From: Coemansia sp. RSA 487 | Taxonomy: Eukaryota; Kickxellomycota; Kickxellomycetes; Kickxellales; Kickxellaceae | NCBI GenBank assembly: GCA_027577595.1 | Contig: JANBRJ010000075.1 | Span: 23,341-87,340 of the forward strand | Direction: 5' to 3' | DNA length: 64,000 nt | In this document: positions 39,686-48,780 of the stretch, piece after piece | Numbering within the stretch: position 1 is the first letter of the stretch | How the letters are laid out: every line of letters starts with the position of its first letter | Program-made: the position numbers and the translations under genes | The notes under the pieces: generated by a model | Told to the model about the DNA's origin: nothing | The model's database searches: none | Seen by the model: only the letters and a program-made list of their open reading frames with translations

Positions 39686-42600
39686 TCACATAACGTTGAC
39701 ATATTTTGCACGAGCGCCACGACGCTTGGCACCTTGGTTGCCACCAGCGCTTACTGGAGGCGGGGGTATGCTGGGAGTTCTGGAACCCAACGTGGATACA
39801 GGCGTACCTGTGCGACTGGGATCGGTACTGGGGTGGGGTGGCAAAACAGATCCAGGTCTGCTTCCCATACCAGCAGACATGGGTGGCGGTGGCACTGATG
39901 CGCTCTGGGGCTGGAACCTCATCATCGAAGGCGGCGGTGGCGGCGGCGGGCCAGTGTCTTTCTGCGAGTCAGGTGCATTCTTGTCTACCCAGCGCTTCAA
40001 TTCAGGATCATACACAAAATTAGATTCCTCACCCAAATTGGCCTGGTTTTTGCGTCCGCCCCATAGGTTTTTGAGCATGCCTATAACACCACTTCCCGCC
40101 TTATCGTCCGACTCGCCATCTTTCTTCTCAGTATTGGCTTTGTCGTCCTTGGTGTCAGTGGGGTTTCGAGTAGAAGACGATAGTGACTTGCGAGACATGT
40201 CCATGCTCTGGCGGACTGACCCAGGGACCGGTGTCTGAGCAGTCGACCTTTTCGAAAACCCAAATATATCCTCATCCTCTCCTTCATCCTTATATTCCAA
40301 TGTCGCCGCTTGTGCCACCTGTCCTGATGCTACTGGTGGCATTGACGATGCCATGCCGGATATAGGGTTAGCAACAGAATGAAGATCAGTCGCTCCGAAT
40401 ACAGCTGCAGGATCAATAAACTGACCATGGCCATTGATGTTGTTTCCAAAGTTTGCTGGATCGCCCCATTGCGGCTGTGTCATATGTTGTGCAAATTGTT
40501 GATTTGCACCAGAAGCCACCATATTGTCAGCATACGAGGTGCTGTTGCTAGGTGTGTACATATGCGGAGGTTCGGCTCCACCCATGCCATGTATGCTCAT
40601 TTCATCGTTACTGGGCCTACCGTCCATACTCTGTCGAGGAGATCCGTACGAGGGTATATATGCATCAGTGGACCTGGTCTGCTCAAATGTACTGCCTGCT
40701 GCTGATGCAGTAGCCAAGTGTGGGCTTGGAGTACGTCTGCCCCAAGATGTCGCCCCAAGAGGGCGTGGTGGACTGTGTGGCTGTTGCTGGCTGGACCCAT
40801 GTGACTGGTGGTCAAAGCTGTGACGGTCGGGGCCTACTTCGTACTTTCCGATTGTCCCACTTGGCTCCAGAGAGATCCTACTTCCATCAGCCCCAGTGAT
40901 GAATTTATCGATAGAGGAGTCAAATGCAGTCATTAAAGATGCGAACGACGGGCGTGGCATCGCACGCGCAAGCCATGATTTGGAGTTGGCTCCAGAAAGA
41001 GCCGTGGTATCACCAGCCATTTCCGCAGCCTTTATAGATGTCATTCCAATGCCTGAGAGCCGCTCGCGTAGATCGCGAAGTCCCTGGACAAGCGACGAAT
41101 GTATATACGGAACCGCTACGCCTTGTGGCAGGGTTGCCAGAATTCCCAGTATAGCATCACAGTAGCGTGAAGCTAGAGCCGCTTGACCACATTCAACCAG
41201 CCACCATGCGTGCTGCAGCTTGTAGGCCTGGAAATGGGGCAGACAGAACATCAAGGCAGATTTGGGTCCCTGTACACCACTTGCTCCGTTCGGATTGTTT
41301 GCGCTCGATATAGCAGGAATCTGTGGACCACTAGCCGGTGTACTGGCTCCAGCCTGGGAATCGCTGGCCGAGGCTGCCTTTAACGCAAATGCCAGCTCAT
41401 AAAGCTCAGTCGCAATAAAAGCAGGTGTGTATCGGTAGAAACGCGAAAATGGCGTCTGCGTCAAGCCAAACGTGTTGCTTCTCATCGAGCGGCCATGATC
41501 AAGTTCATCGACGCCGAGAAGTATTGCACGAGGATATGCAGACTGGGGTATATCTGGAAGGAATATATCCTTGCTCTGTAGTGTCAAGGCATAGCATATG
41601 TGTGCCGCAAGCGTTCTGCCGCTATCCTTGAGACAATCGCCAAGTTTTAGAATAGCTCCCTGGTCGCCCGAAGTGCGATTGGCAAGAATAAGAGATAGAG
41701 TCTTTGCCCAGTCTTTGGTTGCTGCGTTATGGCTAGCATGGTTCATCTGAACCGGAGTTTTGCCCCTGTCCAAAATTTCCGGCAAAGCTTGCATATCTTT
41801 CTGTCCGAGGCTGTGCGCAGCCGAAAACCCAATGTCTGCAGCAGTGATGAACTGGTCCTTCTCGTTTATCTGGTTGCCACCGCTGGAGCCTTGAAGGTCG
41901 GCAAAGACATTGGCGCCGAGACCAGAAAACAGCTGATATTGAGTGGTCAAGGAAGAAAACCTATCTTTAAGCGCGTCGTTTGTATAAGCCGTAACGACAG
42001 ACTGCCACTGCTTCTTCCCTGTGCAGCTCGCAATTATAAGAGCGTGCGCCCACATCCCTTGGCAACAGGCCGTGCTAATCGCTTCTTCACGCTTGCCATC
42101 GAGCAACAACGTTTCAAGGCTCCTTATTTGCTCCAAACTTCCGTTCGATATTTCTGGTAGCAACTGCGATGAAGACGATCCATCCTCAACCGGCAAGTTT
42201 CCCACATCACAAAATAACGATCGAAGCGGCTTTAAGGTTCGGCCTAGATCAAGCTTCAGAGGATCAGTATCATCAAATGACTCCAGTATAGCCAGCAGAA
42301 CTTCAAAAAGTGCCTTCTCTTCTGGGCTCAATAAGTTTGTCGCCAATGCCGTGTCCAGCCATGCTTTTCCTCCAGAGACAGCAGCATCGCGACGCCTCAA
42401 TAGCGCCGGGCGAGTGGTTTCACCAGTCAATAGAGGAGCAGCGCCAAATAATTGTGGGTCGCACACCCCAGATACGTCGGAAATAAGCCCTGAAAGCTTC
42501 TGCACGCAAAGCATGCCTGGTGCAACTCTAGACGCCTTCCCACTATCGTAAATATTGAGGCGCTGTACATGCTTTGGAAACATCGATGCGAACTTGCCAC

Positions 42601-45196
42601 CAAACCCAAACGCTGCCACGGGGTAACACGCATTCAGTCGACCAAGAGGATCAATAATTCCGTCGTGGCTACTGTTGTCCTGACTCGCTGCACTTGTATC
42701 ACGATCATAGTAGGGCAGTTCTGTGCTTGGGCGGTTGCTGTTGGCTTGTGAATCGTATCCAGATGCAGAATGGGAAACTGCTGCGTGTGGAATTGTTTCA
42801 TACACCGAATTGCCTATATCCTGGTATGTGGATTGAGGCTTGCTAGATACTGGCGGCACAAATGTTGCTGGGTGGTGCATCGCAGATGAATGAGTATATG
42901 GATCTACAGGAACCGAGGCTGTGCTTGAGTGGTCTCCACCAAATTGAGATGAGGGATGTATAAATGAGCTGCTTGAGTACTCTACATCACGCTGTGCATA
43001 CTGTTGCTGTCGTTGTATGTCGCCTACTTCGTCGTCGCCCTGATGAGAATATTGAAAAGTGTTGATAATTGCACCAGATCCTGTGTATCCGGCATGATTC
43101 GTATCGTTTGGAAGATTGACACTGTTGGTGTATCCATAACTGGCATTATCACCAGCGTCCTTATACATCGTGTTATCGCTCAGCTGGTACGATTCGCCAT
43201 CTGAAACAGGGAGCGTAGTAGGTGGTGGCATATTGTCACTGTGAGTGCTGTTCTGCAAGATGTGATGATTCGCTTCATTAACAGCTTCGATCGAACCACT
43301 GGGTATAGAAGATCCATTTACACCAGTATCCAATGATGGCTGTTCAGTGTGCGTGCCCCAATATTCGCCAGAAGGTTCATGCGGCAGTTGCTGCGTTGGT
43401 TCAATAGGCATTTGACCTGTGATTCCATCATAAGATGGCTGTTGATCTATCTCTTGTTGATGATTGAGGTCAGTTTCAGGATACATAGCCGAACCAAAAT
43501 CATCACCATAAACCTGCAAGCTATTTCCCTCCAAGACAGTCGTAGCTTCCACCGACAGAGGTGCGGTCGCAGTAAATGTATTGGTGTGCATGGCACTCGT
43601 TTGTGGATCTTTGGCACTTACAGGACCATTGACTGTACTGTAGCTCTGAGAATAAAAGGCCGACACATTACCATTACCAGTGTCTGCTGATGGCTGAGAG
43701 GTATCTGTGGGTCCATTGTTTACGCTGGCATGCAAAGCTGTTACTGTCGCAGACTCGTTCTTCAAAACATGCGTGCTCTCCGTGGCTGCGCTAGTCCATT
43801 CAGGTGCTGGTTCAGTAGTACCGTTACTTTTCGGGTCGACGTTGCCACTGTTCGCAATCGTGGCATTGATGGGATTATCTACGGAGATAGTTTCACAAAC
43901 CGCAGCAACAGCAGCATCGGCGACAGCAGCAGGATCGCTAAGAGCCTGTGGAGAAGAACTATTAAGCACGCCAGGTGTGCTTACATGCAATAAGTCTGTC
44001 TCCAATACAACAGAAGTCTCCACAGCATCGGCATTTGCCTGTAAGGCATCAACATCTGGTTGTGCTGTAGCAATAGCACCAGGCGAGTGATTTTGTTCAG
44101 AATCCGCCTGCATATTACTGGAATCCGAAAAGGAAGCATGTGTGTCTGGTACTTGACGCTCTGCATTATCTGTCGTACTGGCCAGTTTAGGAATAGTGGC
44201 ATCATTCTGGGTTTCTTGTTCGTGTGGCTGTTCCTGGGAGCTGATAAGGCTGTCAAAAAACGCAGCACCATCTTTCACATCATCGTTGCTGGTCGGCAAT
44301 GCAGCACCACTATGGCTCTGGTTTATCGTGCCAGAGGATACTAGCTGTGTCTCATCAGCAACAACGTGACTGGCTTGCTGGTCTGGATAGTACCACATTC
44401 CCGTTGCGTTGTCATAATACTGACCAGAATTGGTGTCATAGTATTGTCCAGAAATCTCGTCATAAACAACGCCGTTTCCTCCGTCGCCGCCAGCCCCAGC
44501 TCCCGAAGCATATGTCGTGGCTGCAGTATCCAAAATACCATCTGCATTGTTGACTAGCGGCTCTGACTGGTTGGCTAAGGTATTAGAAATGTGAGCAATC
44601 CCTCCACTATTTGTATGATAGGCGGAATCGAGTGCGTTGTGTTGCTGTGATAGTGCCGCGTTGTTAGTAAGCTGATCGAAAAAATCTGCCCCACCTGGCC
44701 CCCATGACGCTGATGCAGAGTTAGCAGGTGGCGCTTGGTATCCATACTGGGAACCATATTGAATACCGCCATAAACTACCGACGCACTTCTGTACGGATC
44801 CATGTTGGCGGCCATTGCATTCGCATTATACGAAGCATTTCCATACCCAGCATAAGTCTGCTCTTGTGCTGGACCTGTTGCGCATCGAGGTGGAACTTCC
44901 CGTGGTATGCTTTGGCTGTATGTGTATTGTTGCTGGAACTGTCCGTGCGGAATAGTAGGCTGGGATGGTGTCCAGCTTTGCTGCTGCTGTTGCTGCTGAT
45001 ATACGCCAGAGCCTGATGTCTGGTAAACCCCAGAGCTTGAATTCTGCTGTTGAGTACCTCTAATAGACGAGAAGAAATCGGTACCTCCAGAAGTGGCTTC
45101 GCGTTGACTGCCAAAGAACGGTATCGGTTCTTGTGTTGATGGTGTGCCACGACGCGAAGGCGAATGATTGGGCAATTGTGCTGGTGTTTGCGACAT
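39686..45196 (-). CDS. SEC16: SEC16, ER exit-site scaffold for COPII vesicles
   Basis: A 1,836-aa protein in one exon with a clean ATG. A long disordered Ser/Thr/Gln-rich N-terminal region (about 1-850) includes repeated YYDxxSGQYYD blocks near residue 255. The central conserved domain begins at about 855: AAFGFGGKFASMFPKHVQRL, ending with the helical ACE1-type region (LLDGKREEAISTACCQGMWAHALIIAS, cited as LLDGKREEAI and MWAHALIIAS), which binds Sec13. The C-terminal conserved block YDPELKRWVDKNAP, followed by polyproline, lies near 1728 and binds Sec23. Sec16 organises COPII budding sites. Length and order match the family. Divergent from NUP54 across 558 bp. Confidence 0.95.
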   Translation of the reverse strand: MSQTPAQLPNHSPSRRGTPSTQEPIPFFGSQREATSGGTDFFSSIRGTQQQNSSSGVYQTSGSGVYQQQQQQQSWTPSQPTIPHGQFQQQYTYSQSIPREVPPRCATGPAQEQTYAGYGNASYNANAMAANMDPYRSASVVYGGIQYGSQYGYQAPPANSASASWGPGGADFFDQLTNNAALSQQHNALDSAYHTNSGGIAHISNTLANQSEPLVNNADGILDTAATTYASGAGAGGDGGNGVVYDEISGQYYDTNSGQYYDNATGMWYYPDQQASHVVADETQLVSSGTINQSHSGAALPTSNDDVKDGAAFFDSLISSQEQPHEQETQNDATIPKLASTTDNAERQVPDTHASFSDSSNMQADSEQNHSPGAIATAQPDVDALQANADAVETSVVLETDLLHVSTPGVLNSSSPQALSDPAAVADAAVAAVCETISVDNPINATIANSGNVDPKSNGTTEPAPEWTSAATESTHVLKNESATVTALHASVNNGPTDTSQPSADTGNGNVSAFYSQSYSTVNGPVSAKDPQTSAMHTNTFTATAPLSVEATTVLEGNSLQVYGDDFGSAMYPETDLNHQQEIDQQPSYDGITGQMPIEPTQQLPHEPSGEYWGTHTEQPSLDTGVNGSSIPSGSIEAVNEANHHILQNSTHSDNMPPPTTLPVSDGESYQLSDNTMYKDAGDNASYGYTNSVNLPNDTNHAGYTGSGAIINTFQYSHQGDDEVGDIQRQQQYAQRDVEYSSSSFIHPSSQFGGDHSSTASVPVDPYTHSSAMHHPATFVPPVSSKPQSTYQDIGNSVYETIPHAAVSHSASGYDSQANSNRPSTELPYYDRDTSAASQDNSSHDGIIDPLGRLNACYPVAAFGFGGKFASMFPKHVQRLNIYDSGKASRVAPGMLCVQKLSGLISDVSGVCDPQLFGAAPLLTGETTRPALLRRRDAAVSGGKAWLDTALATNLLSPEEKALFEVLLAILESFDDTDPLKLDLGRTLKPLRSLFCDVGNLPVEDGSSSSQLLPEISNGSLEQIRSLETLLLDGKREEAISTACCQGMWAHALIIASCTGKKQWQSVVTAYTNDALKDRFSSLTTQYQLFSGLGANVFADLQGSSGGNQINEKDQFITAADIGFSAAHSLGQKDMQALPEILDRGKTPVQMNHASHNAATKDWAKTLSLILANRTSGDQGAILKLGDCLKDSGRTLAAHICYALTLQSKDIFLPDIPQSAYPRAILLGVDELDHGRSMRSNTFGLTQTPFSRFYRYTPAFIATELYELAFALKAASASDSQAGASTPASGPQIPAISSANNPNGASGVQGPKSALMFCLPHFQAYKLQHAWWLVECGQAALASRYCDAILGILATLPQGVAVPYIHSSLVQGLRDLRERLSGIGMTSIKAAEMAGDTTALSGANSKSWLARAMPRPSFASLMTAFDSSIDKFITGADGSRISLEPSGTIGKYEVGPDRHSFDHQSHGSSQQQPHSPPRPLGATSWGRRTPSPHLATASAAGSTFEQTRSTDAYIPSYGSPRQSMDGRPSNDEMSIHGMGGAEPPHMYTPSNSTSYADNMVASGANQQFAQHMTQPQWGDPANFGNNINGHGQFIDPAAVFGATDLHSVANPISGMASSMPPVASGQVAQAATLEYKDEGEDEDIFGFSKRSTAQTPVPGSVRQSMDMSRKSLSSSTRNPTDTKDDKANTEKKDGESDDKAGSGVIGMLKNLWGGRKNQANLGEESNFVYDPELKRWVDKNAPDSQKDTGPPPPPPPSMMRFQPQSASVPPPPMSAGMGSRPGSVLPPHPSTDPSRTGTPVSTLGSRTPSIPPPPVSAGGNQGAKRRGARAKYVNVM

Positions 45197-45754
45197 TCTC
45201 TAAACCTTGAGACGCTAAATCTATTGTAAGCTAATTAAAGGTATTGCATGTGCCTAATATAAGTTAACCCTCTTTACTATATTCATTTACGCTTTACAAT
45301 ACGAAAAGTTTTCTTGCGCAGTGTTGACATATGTGGCCGCCCCAGTGTCCAATGTCAAAGGCCTTACCTGATTTGAAAGCTGCAGAGACAAAGTAACAGA
45401 TGTACAGTCCTATGAACAATGCGAAAATGGTGCAGTTTTAGTAATGAAAGAATAAAGACTACGCATCATGAAGAATATAGAAAAGAAATCGAAATTGTAA
45501 GCATAATCTATTTGCCTGATGTCGGTTGGTTTGTATCTTGACACGTGTCAAGAGTAATGGAGCTTAATCTAATAGCATCACGAAACTGTTGATCGTGGTT
45601 AAGCATTAGATTTGGCTGTGTACTAACGAGAAAAATGTGTTTACGTTTGGAGACAAGCAAACCTCTCTCGCTTTCAAATAACGAAAAGGCATTTACATAC
45701 TCTTTCTTACTTGTTTACCATTGCTAACTGATCTAGTATTCGTTGTTCTCTGAA
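45197..45754. other. Divergent promoter region, SEC16 / NUP54
   Basis: 558 bp, AT-rich. ACACGTGTCA at about 45541 contains an E-box (CACGTG), a possible bHLH site. No coding or RNA gene seen. Confidence 0.45.
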
Positions 45755-47317
45755 ATGGCAGCATTTGGCAAATCGTTTTCGTTCTCTGGTGGGTCTGCTA
45801 ACAACACTGGCGCCCAAGGCAGCAACCTGAACTCTGCCCCATTTAGTGGGTTCAACCAGCCGAGTACCACAGCGACTGGTTCTCTCTTTGGTGCGCCAGA
45901 TGATAAGCGCCAGCGAGCTGGGACGACAGCTGGCTCCATTTTCGGTGCACAGCAAGCGCCCACTGCTGCCAGCTCTGGTAGTAGCTTATTCGGAAATACG
46001 CAAACTTCTAGCACGGGAGCTACTGCAGGAGGCGGCAGTTTGTTTAGAAGCGCACAAGCTACTGGTGGAAGTACCGGGCCAGCACGCACTAGTTTTGGTA
46101 CCAATAGCTTTTTTGGTAGCACTCAGCCTAATAACCCTACCATAACAAGCAGCGGAAGTGGTTTATTTGGAGGTGCGCAGACTTCAGCTGCTGGAGTCTC
46201 GGGAGGAGAAGCTGGTGGTCTGTTTAGCAGTGCTCAGGCTCCAGGCACCGCTGGTGCATTTGGCGCAGGAACTAGCAGCGGGGCTGGCGGTGGTATTTTT
46301 GGAAGCAATCCAGTTTCTCAACCAGCGCAGACATCTTCCATCTTTGGAACAGCTCCTTCGGGTGCATCCACCAGCGGATTTTTTACTAATCAACAACAAA
46401 CACAGCAACAACAGCAACAGCAACAGCAACAGCAACAACAACAGCAACAGCAGCAGACACATCTATCGCCGCAGCCAAGCGATATCGAAGAACTGAGCAA
46501 GCAACTATTGCTTATCAAGGAGTGCTGGGATCCTGCATCGCCAAACTTCCAGCTTCGGCACTACTTTTATAATGTCGTAGAACCAGGCCAGGCGCACTTG
46601 TACCAATGCCCTCCGAATGAAGACTCGGTTCTCTGGCAGCAGGCACAAAGCGACAACCCTGATCCATCCATCTTGGTTCCCGTTGTTGCAAACGGGTTTG
46701 ACGATCTTCGCAAACGTGTCGACTCACAATCGCTGCAGATTCAGAGCTACCAGGAGCGCTCCGCTGAAGTTGCGGACAAATTGTCTTCCATCCTCCAAAA
46801 ACATCATTCAGAGACCGTTGTTCGCCTGTCAGAATGTAGACGCCGTCAGGCGGATTTGTCACAACGTCTACTAGAGTTTATGAAGCTGCTCCAGCTTTTG
46901 CGCCTGCGTGGCCAACTACTGAATCCCGAAGAAGAGGTATTTAGAGTACGTGTGGAACATTTGGAGAAAGAGATGTCTCGCTCGGGCTCACTTAAGCAAA
47001 GACTCGCCGAGCTTCAGGACCATACTTATAGACTTCAAGCAGCATCCCGCAGGCGTAGAGAGCTTCTGGGGCGCTCTGGGGGTGGTAGTGTGGCCGACGG
47101 CTACGAGGTTGCCGATGAAGCCCAGCTGGAGTCGGTTATGAAGATGCTTAGTGAAAAACAACGGGGGCTCTCACGGATGACGCAGATTATGTCGCTTGAC
47201 ACGCAGTCGATTGAGAATATTGAAGGTGCTATTGAGGAGCGCTATCTTGATCTGCAGAAACAGAAAGAAGCCAGGGAACGCGCACAGATTTCCAAGTCTC
47301 TTGTTCGCCCATGGTAA
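45755..47317 (+). CDS. NUP54: NUP54/Nup57-like FG nucleoporin of the central channel
   Basis: A 520-aa protein from ATG 45755 (the frame also opens at a TTG four codons earlier). Residues 1-210 contain about a dozen FG-type repeats (SLFGAP, SIFGAQ, GLFGGAQ, GIFGSN). A poly-Gln run encoded by CAA/CAG follows (about 213-234). The C-terminal half is the Nup54 alpha/beta-plus-coiled-coil region: LLLIKECWDPASPNFQLRHY, FYNVVEP and heptad-rich helices to the end. It pairs with Nup62/Nsp1 and Nup58/Nup49 in the permeability barrier. Length matches human NUP54 (507). Convergent with the Bax-inhibitor gene. Confidence 0.92.
   Translation: MAAFGKSFSFSGGSANNTGAQGSNLNSAPFSGFNQPSTTATGSLFGAPDDKRQRAGTTAGSIFGAQQAPTAASSGSSLFGNTQTSSTGATAGGGSLFRSAQATGGSTGPARTSFGTNSFFGSTQPNNPTITSSGSGLFGGAQTSAAGVSGGEAGGLFSSAQAPGTAGAFGAGTSSGAGGGIFGSNPVSQPAQTSSIFGTAPSGASTSGFFTNQQQTQQQQQQQQQQQQQQQQQQTHLSPQPSDIEELSKQLLLIKECWDPASPNFQLRHYFYNVVEPGQAHLYQCPPNEDSVLWQQAQSDNPDPSILVPVVANGFDDLRKRVDSQSLQIQSYQERSAEVADKLSSILQKHHSETVVRLSECRRRQADLSQRLLEFMKLLQLLRLRGQLLNPEEEVFRVRVEHLEKEMSRSGSLKQRLAELQDHTYRLQAASRRRRELLGRSGGGSVADGYEVADEAQLESVMKMLSEKQRGLSRMTQIMSLDTQSIENIEGAIEERYLDLQKQKEARERAQISKSLVRPW
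46391..46456 (+). repeat. CAA/CAG tract encoding poly-Gln in NUP54
   Basis: Mixed CAA and CAG codons for more than 20 near-continuous glutamines, linking the FG region and the structured C-terminus. Confidence 0.9.
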
Positions 47318-47476
47318 AGTGGAGAAATGCAGCGAAAAGGAGGGTGAAGCCAAGCTATTCTACAGTGTTTTTTCTTTTCTTTGCAGGGATCCGTGTTCCA
47401 AGCACATCAAGTATATGCTTTCAATTGAGGTTTATTTGAAATAATACTGTTGACAGAGTGCAAACCATAAAATTCA

Positions 47477-48274
47477 CTAGTTGCGGTCACCAAGAATACG
47501 AAGTATTGCGATGAATAGGTTGACAACGTCAAGATAGAGCGAGAGACTGGCAAAAATAAAGTCATCTGGAGTAAAGTGGTTCATAATCATGTACGTGTCG
47601 TACATGATGTACCCGCAGAATACCACGGCTGTCAGGGAGGCGACAATAAGGTCAAAGGTTCTGTTAAAAGGCAGGAATATCTGTACTAGGCCAACGATGA
47701 CAATGGCACACAGGGCAAAGAACAGGATAGGACCGAGGTTGGAAAAGTCGTAGCGCGACTGCAGCGTGAACAGGGTCAGCACAACAAATAAGCCAAGCGT
47801 TATTGCTAGTGCCTGCAGGACCACAGTTGAGGAGTAGAACGCAGACGCAGCACCAACCATGTACGCCTCACAAAGTGTAAATGTCGACAGAAATACAATG
47901 TTTGTGGGATGCGAGTGACGCTTCCACCACAAGCCGAAGATGGAGACAAGAGTGCCAAACATTGCTGCATACACGGTCCACACGTGCTGGAGCAAGAACC
48001 CGCTGGTGGCATCCAGATGGCGCAGATATGCGCCAACAGCGGTCGTGGCTAGGAGCTGGACGGTGAGAATTGTGTACACCTTGCGGACAAAGTCATGGCG
48101 GATGCTTATGTCCGACTGGGAGACATACACACCGTATTTGAAATCGTCCGGAATGTCGTCCCTGTTTCCACCTGCGGCAGGGTCATTTTCTGGAGCCTGA
48201 CCGGCAGCGTGTGTGCTGCTGTTGCCACTGCCCTCGTAGGAAGGCGGTAGCTGTGTGTACTGCGCAGTTGACAT
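47477..48274 (-). CDS. BXI1: Bax inhibitor-1 / TMBIM (LFG) family protein
   Basis: A 265-aa protein from ATG 48274 (MSTAQYTQLPPSYEG); an upstream in-frame start at 48433 lies in promoter-like sequence and is not conserved in type. A Pro/Gly-rich cytosolic N-terminus has a PPSY motif. Seven hydrophobic helices follow from about residue 60. The family signature is VRKVYTILTVQLLATTAVGA, and the C-terminal acidic pair motif is seen in YDTYMIM..PDDFIFASLSLYLDVVNLF, which in this family gates pH-dependent Ca2+ leak. It acts in ER, vacuole or mitochondrial membranes in calcium and stress signalling (yeast Bxi1/Ybh3). Divergent from TRP5. Confidence 0.93.
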   Translation of the reverse strand: MSTAQYTQLPPSYEGSGNSSTHAAGQAPENDPAAGGNRDDIPDDFKYGVYVSQSDISIRHDFVRKVYTILTVQLLATTAVGAYLRHLDATSGFLLQHVWTVYAAMFGTLVSIFGLWWKRHSHPTNIVFLSTFTLCEAYMVGAASAFYSSTVVLQALAITLGLFVVLTLFTLQSRYDFSNLGPILFFALCAIVIVGLVQIFLPFNRTFDLIVASLTAVVFCGYIMYDTYMIMNHFTPDDFIFASLSLYLDVVNLFIAILRILGDRN

Positions 48275-48493
48275 GGTATATTTGTTGCAGTTCTGGAAGC
48301 AAAGAGTAATTGGAGTACGAAAGGTGCTAAAATATAAAACTGAATTTAATGTGGAAAAAGAAGAAAAGAATAGCTGAAAAGGTCCAAAATTGGATTGATG
48401 ACATCGCTGCGGAAGCAGGTCACGGGGTTTCAACTAATCGATTTGCGAAAATCACCAAACTTTTGACAGCCCATTTTTTGTGGCTGCTTTTGG

Positions 48494-48502
48494 ATGAGTC
48501 AT
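48494..48502. promoter_or_regulatory. Gcn4/bZIP site ATGAGTCAT
   Basis: A perfect 9-bp palindromic match to the ATGASTCAT consensus of Gcn4/CPC1, the activator of general amino-acid control. It lies 279-287 bp upstream of the TRP5 ATG and about 72 bp upstream of its TATA box. Confidence 0.65.
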
Positions 48503-48574
48503 TTTTCAAGAGTGGCGGATCTGTGCGTCTCAAAACACTGCCTTCGCTGAGATACGCGGTATCTCTCACCAAGG

Positions 48575-48582
48575 TATAAATA
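48575..48582 (+). promoter_or_regulatory. TATA box of TRP5
   Basis: TATAAATA within the near-palindrome AGGTATAAATACCT, about 200 bp upstream of the TRP5 ATG. Confidence 0.55.
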
Positions 48583-48780
48583 CCTAGGCTCTGGGCATTT
48601 TTTCTTTCTCAAAATCGCTAAAAATTGACCTTTCGTTACTCTTTATCTTTCTGCAAATATATATTTTTGTAACTGTTGCACAGAACTGAGCTTCACAAAC
48701 GCCTTGTACGCCCCCAGAGCTAGAACAGCAGAAACGAAAACCATTCGCTTACAATAGCACCATCTACTGCAGAGAAAACT

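Larger units (their letters stand above)
48275..48780. other. Divergent promoter region, BXI1 / TRP5
   Basis: 506 bp shared by two head-to-head genes. It contains a perfect Gcn4-type palindrome and a TATA box, both given as separate entries, and no gene. Confidence 0.6.

Noticed and set aside
39609-40238. 209-codon + strand frame over the SEC16 3' end
   Set aside because: Antisense of the polyproline and conserved C-terminal block of SEC16; Gly/Ser-rich shadow.
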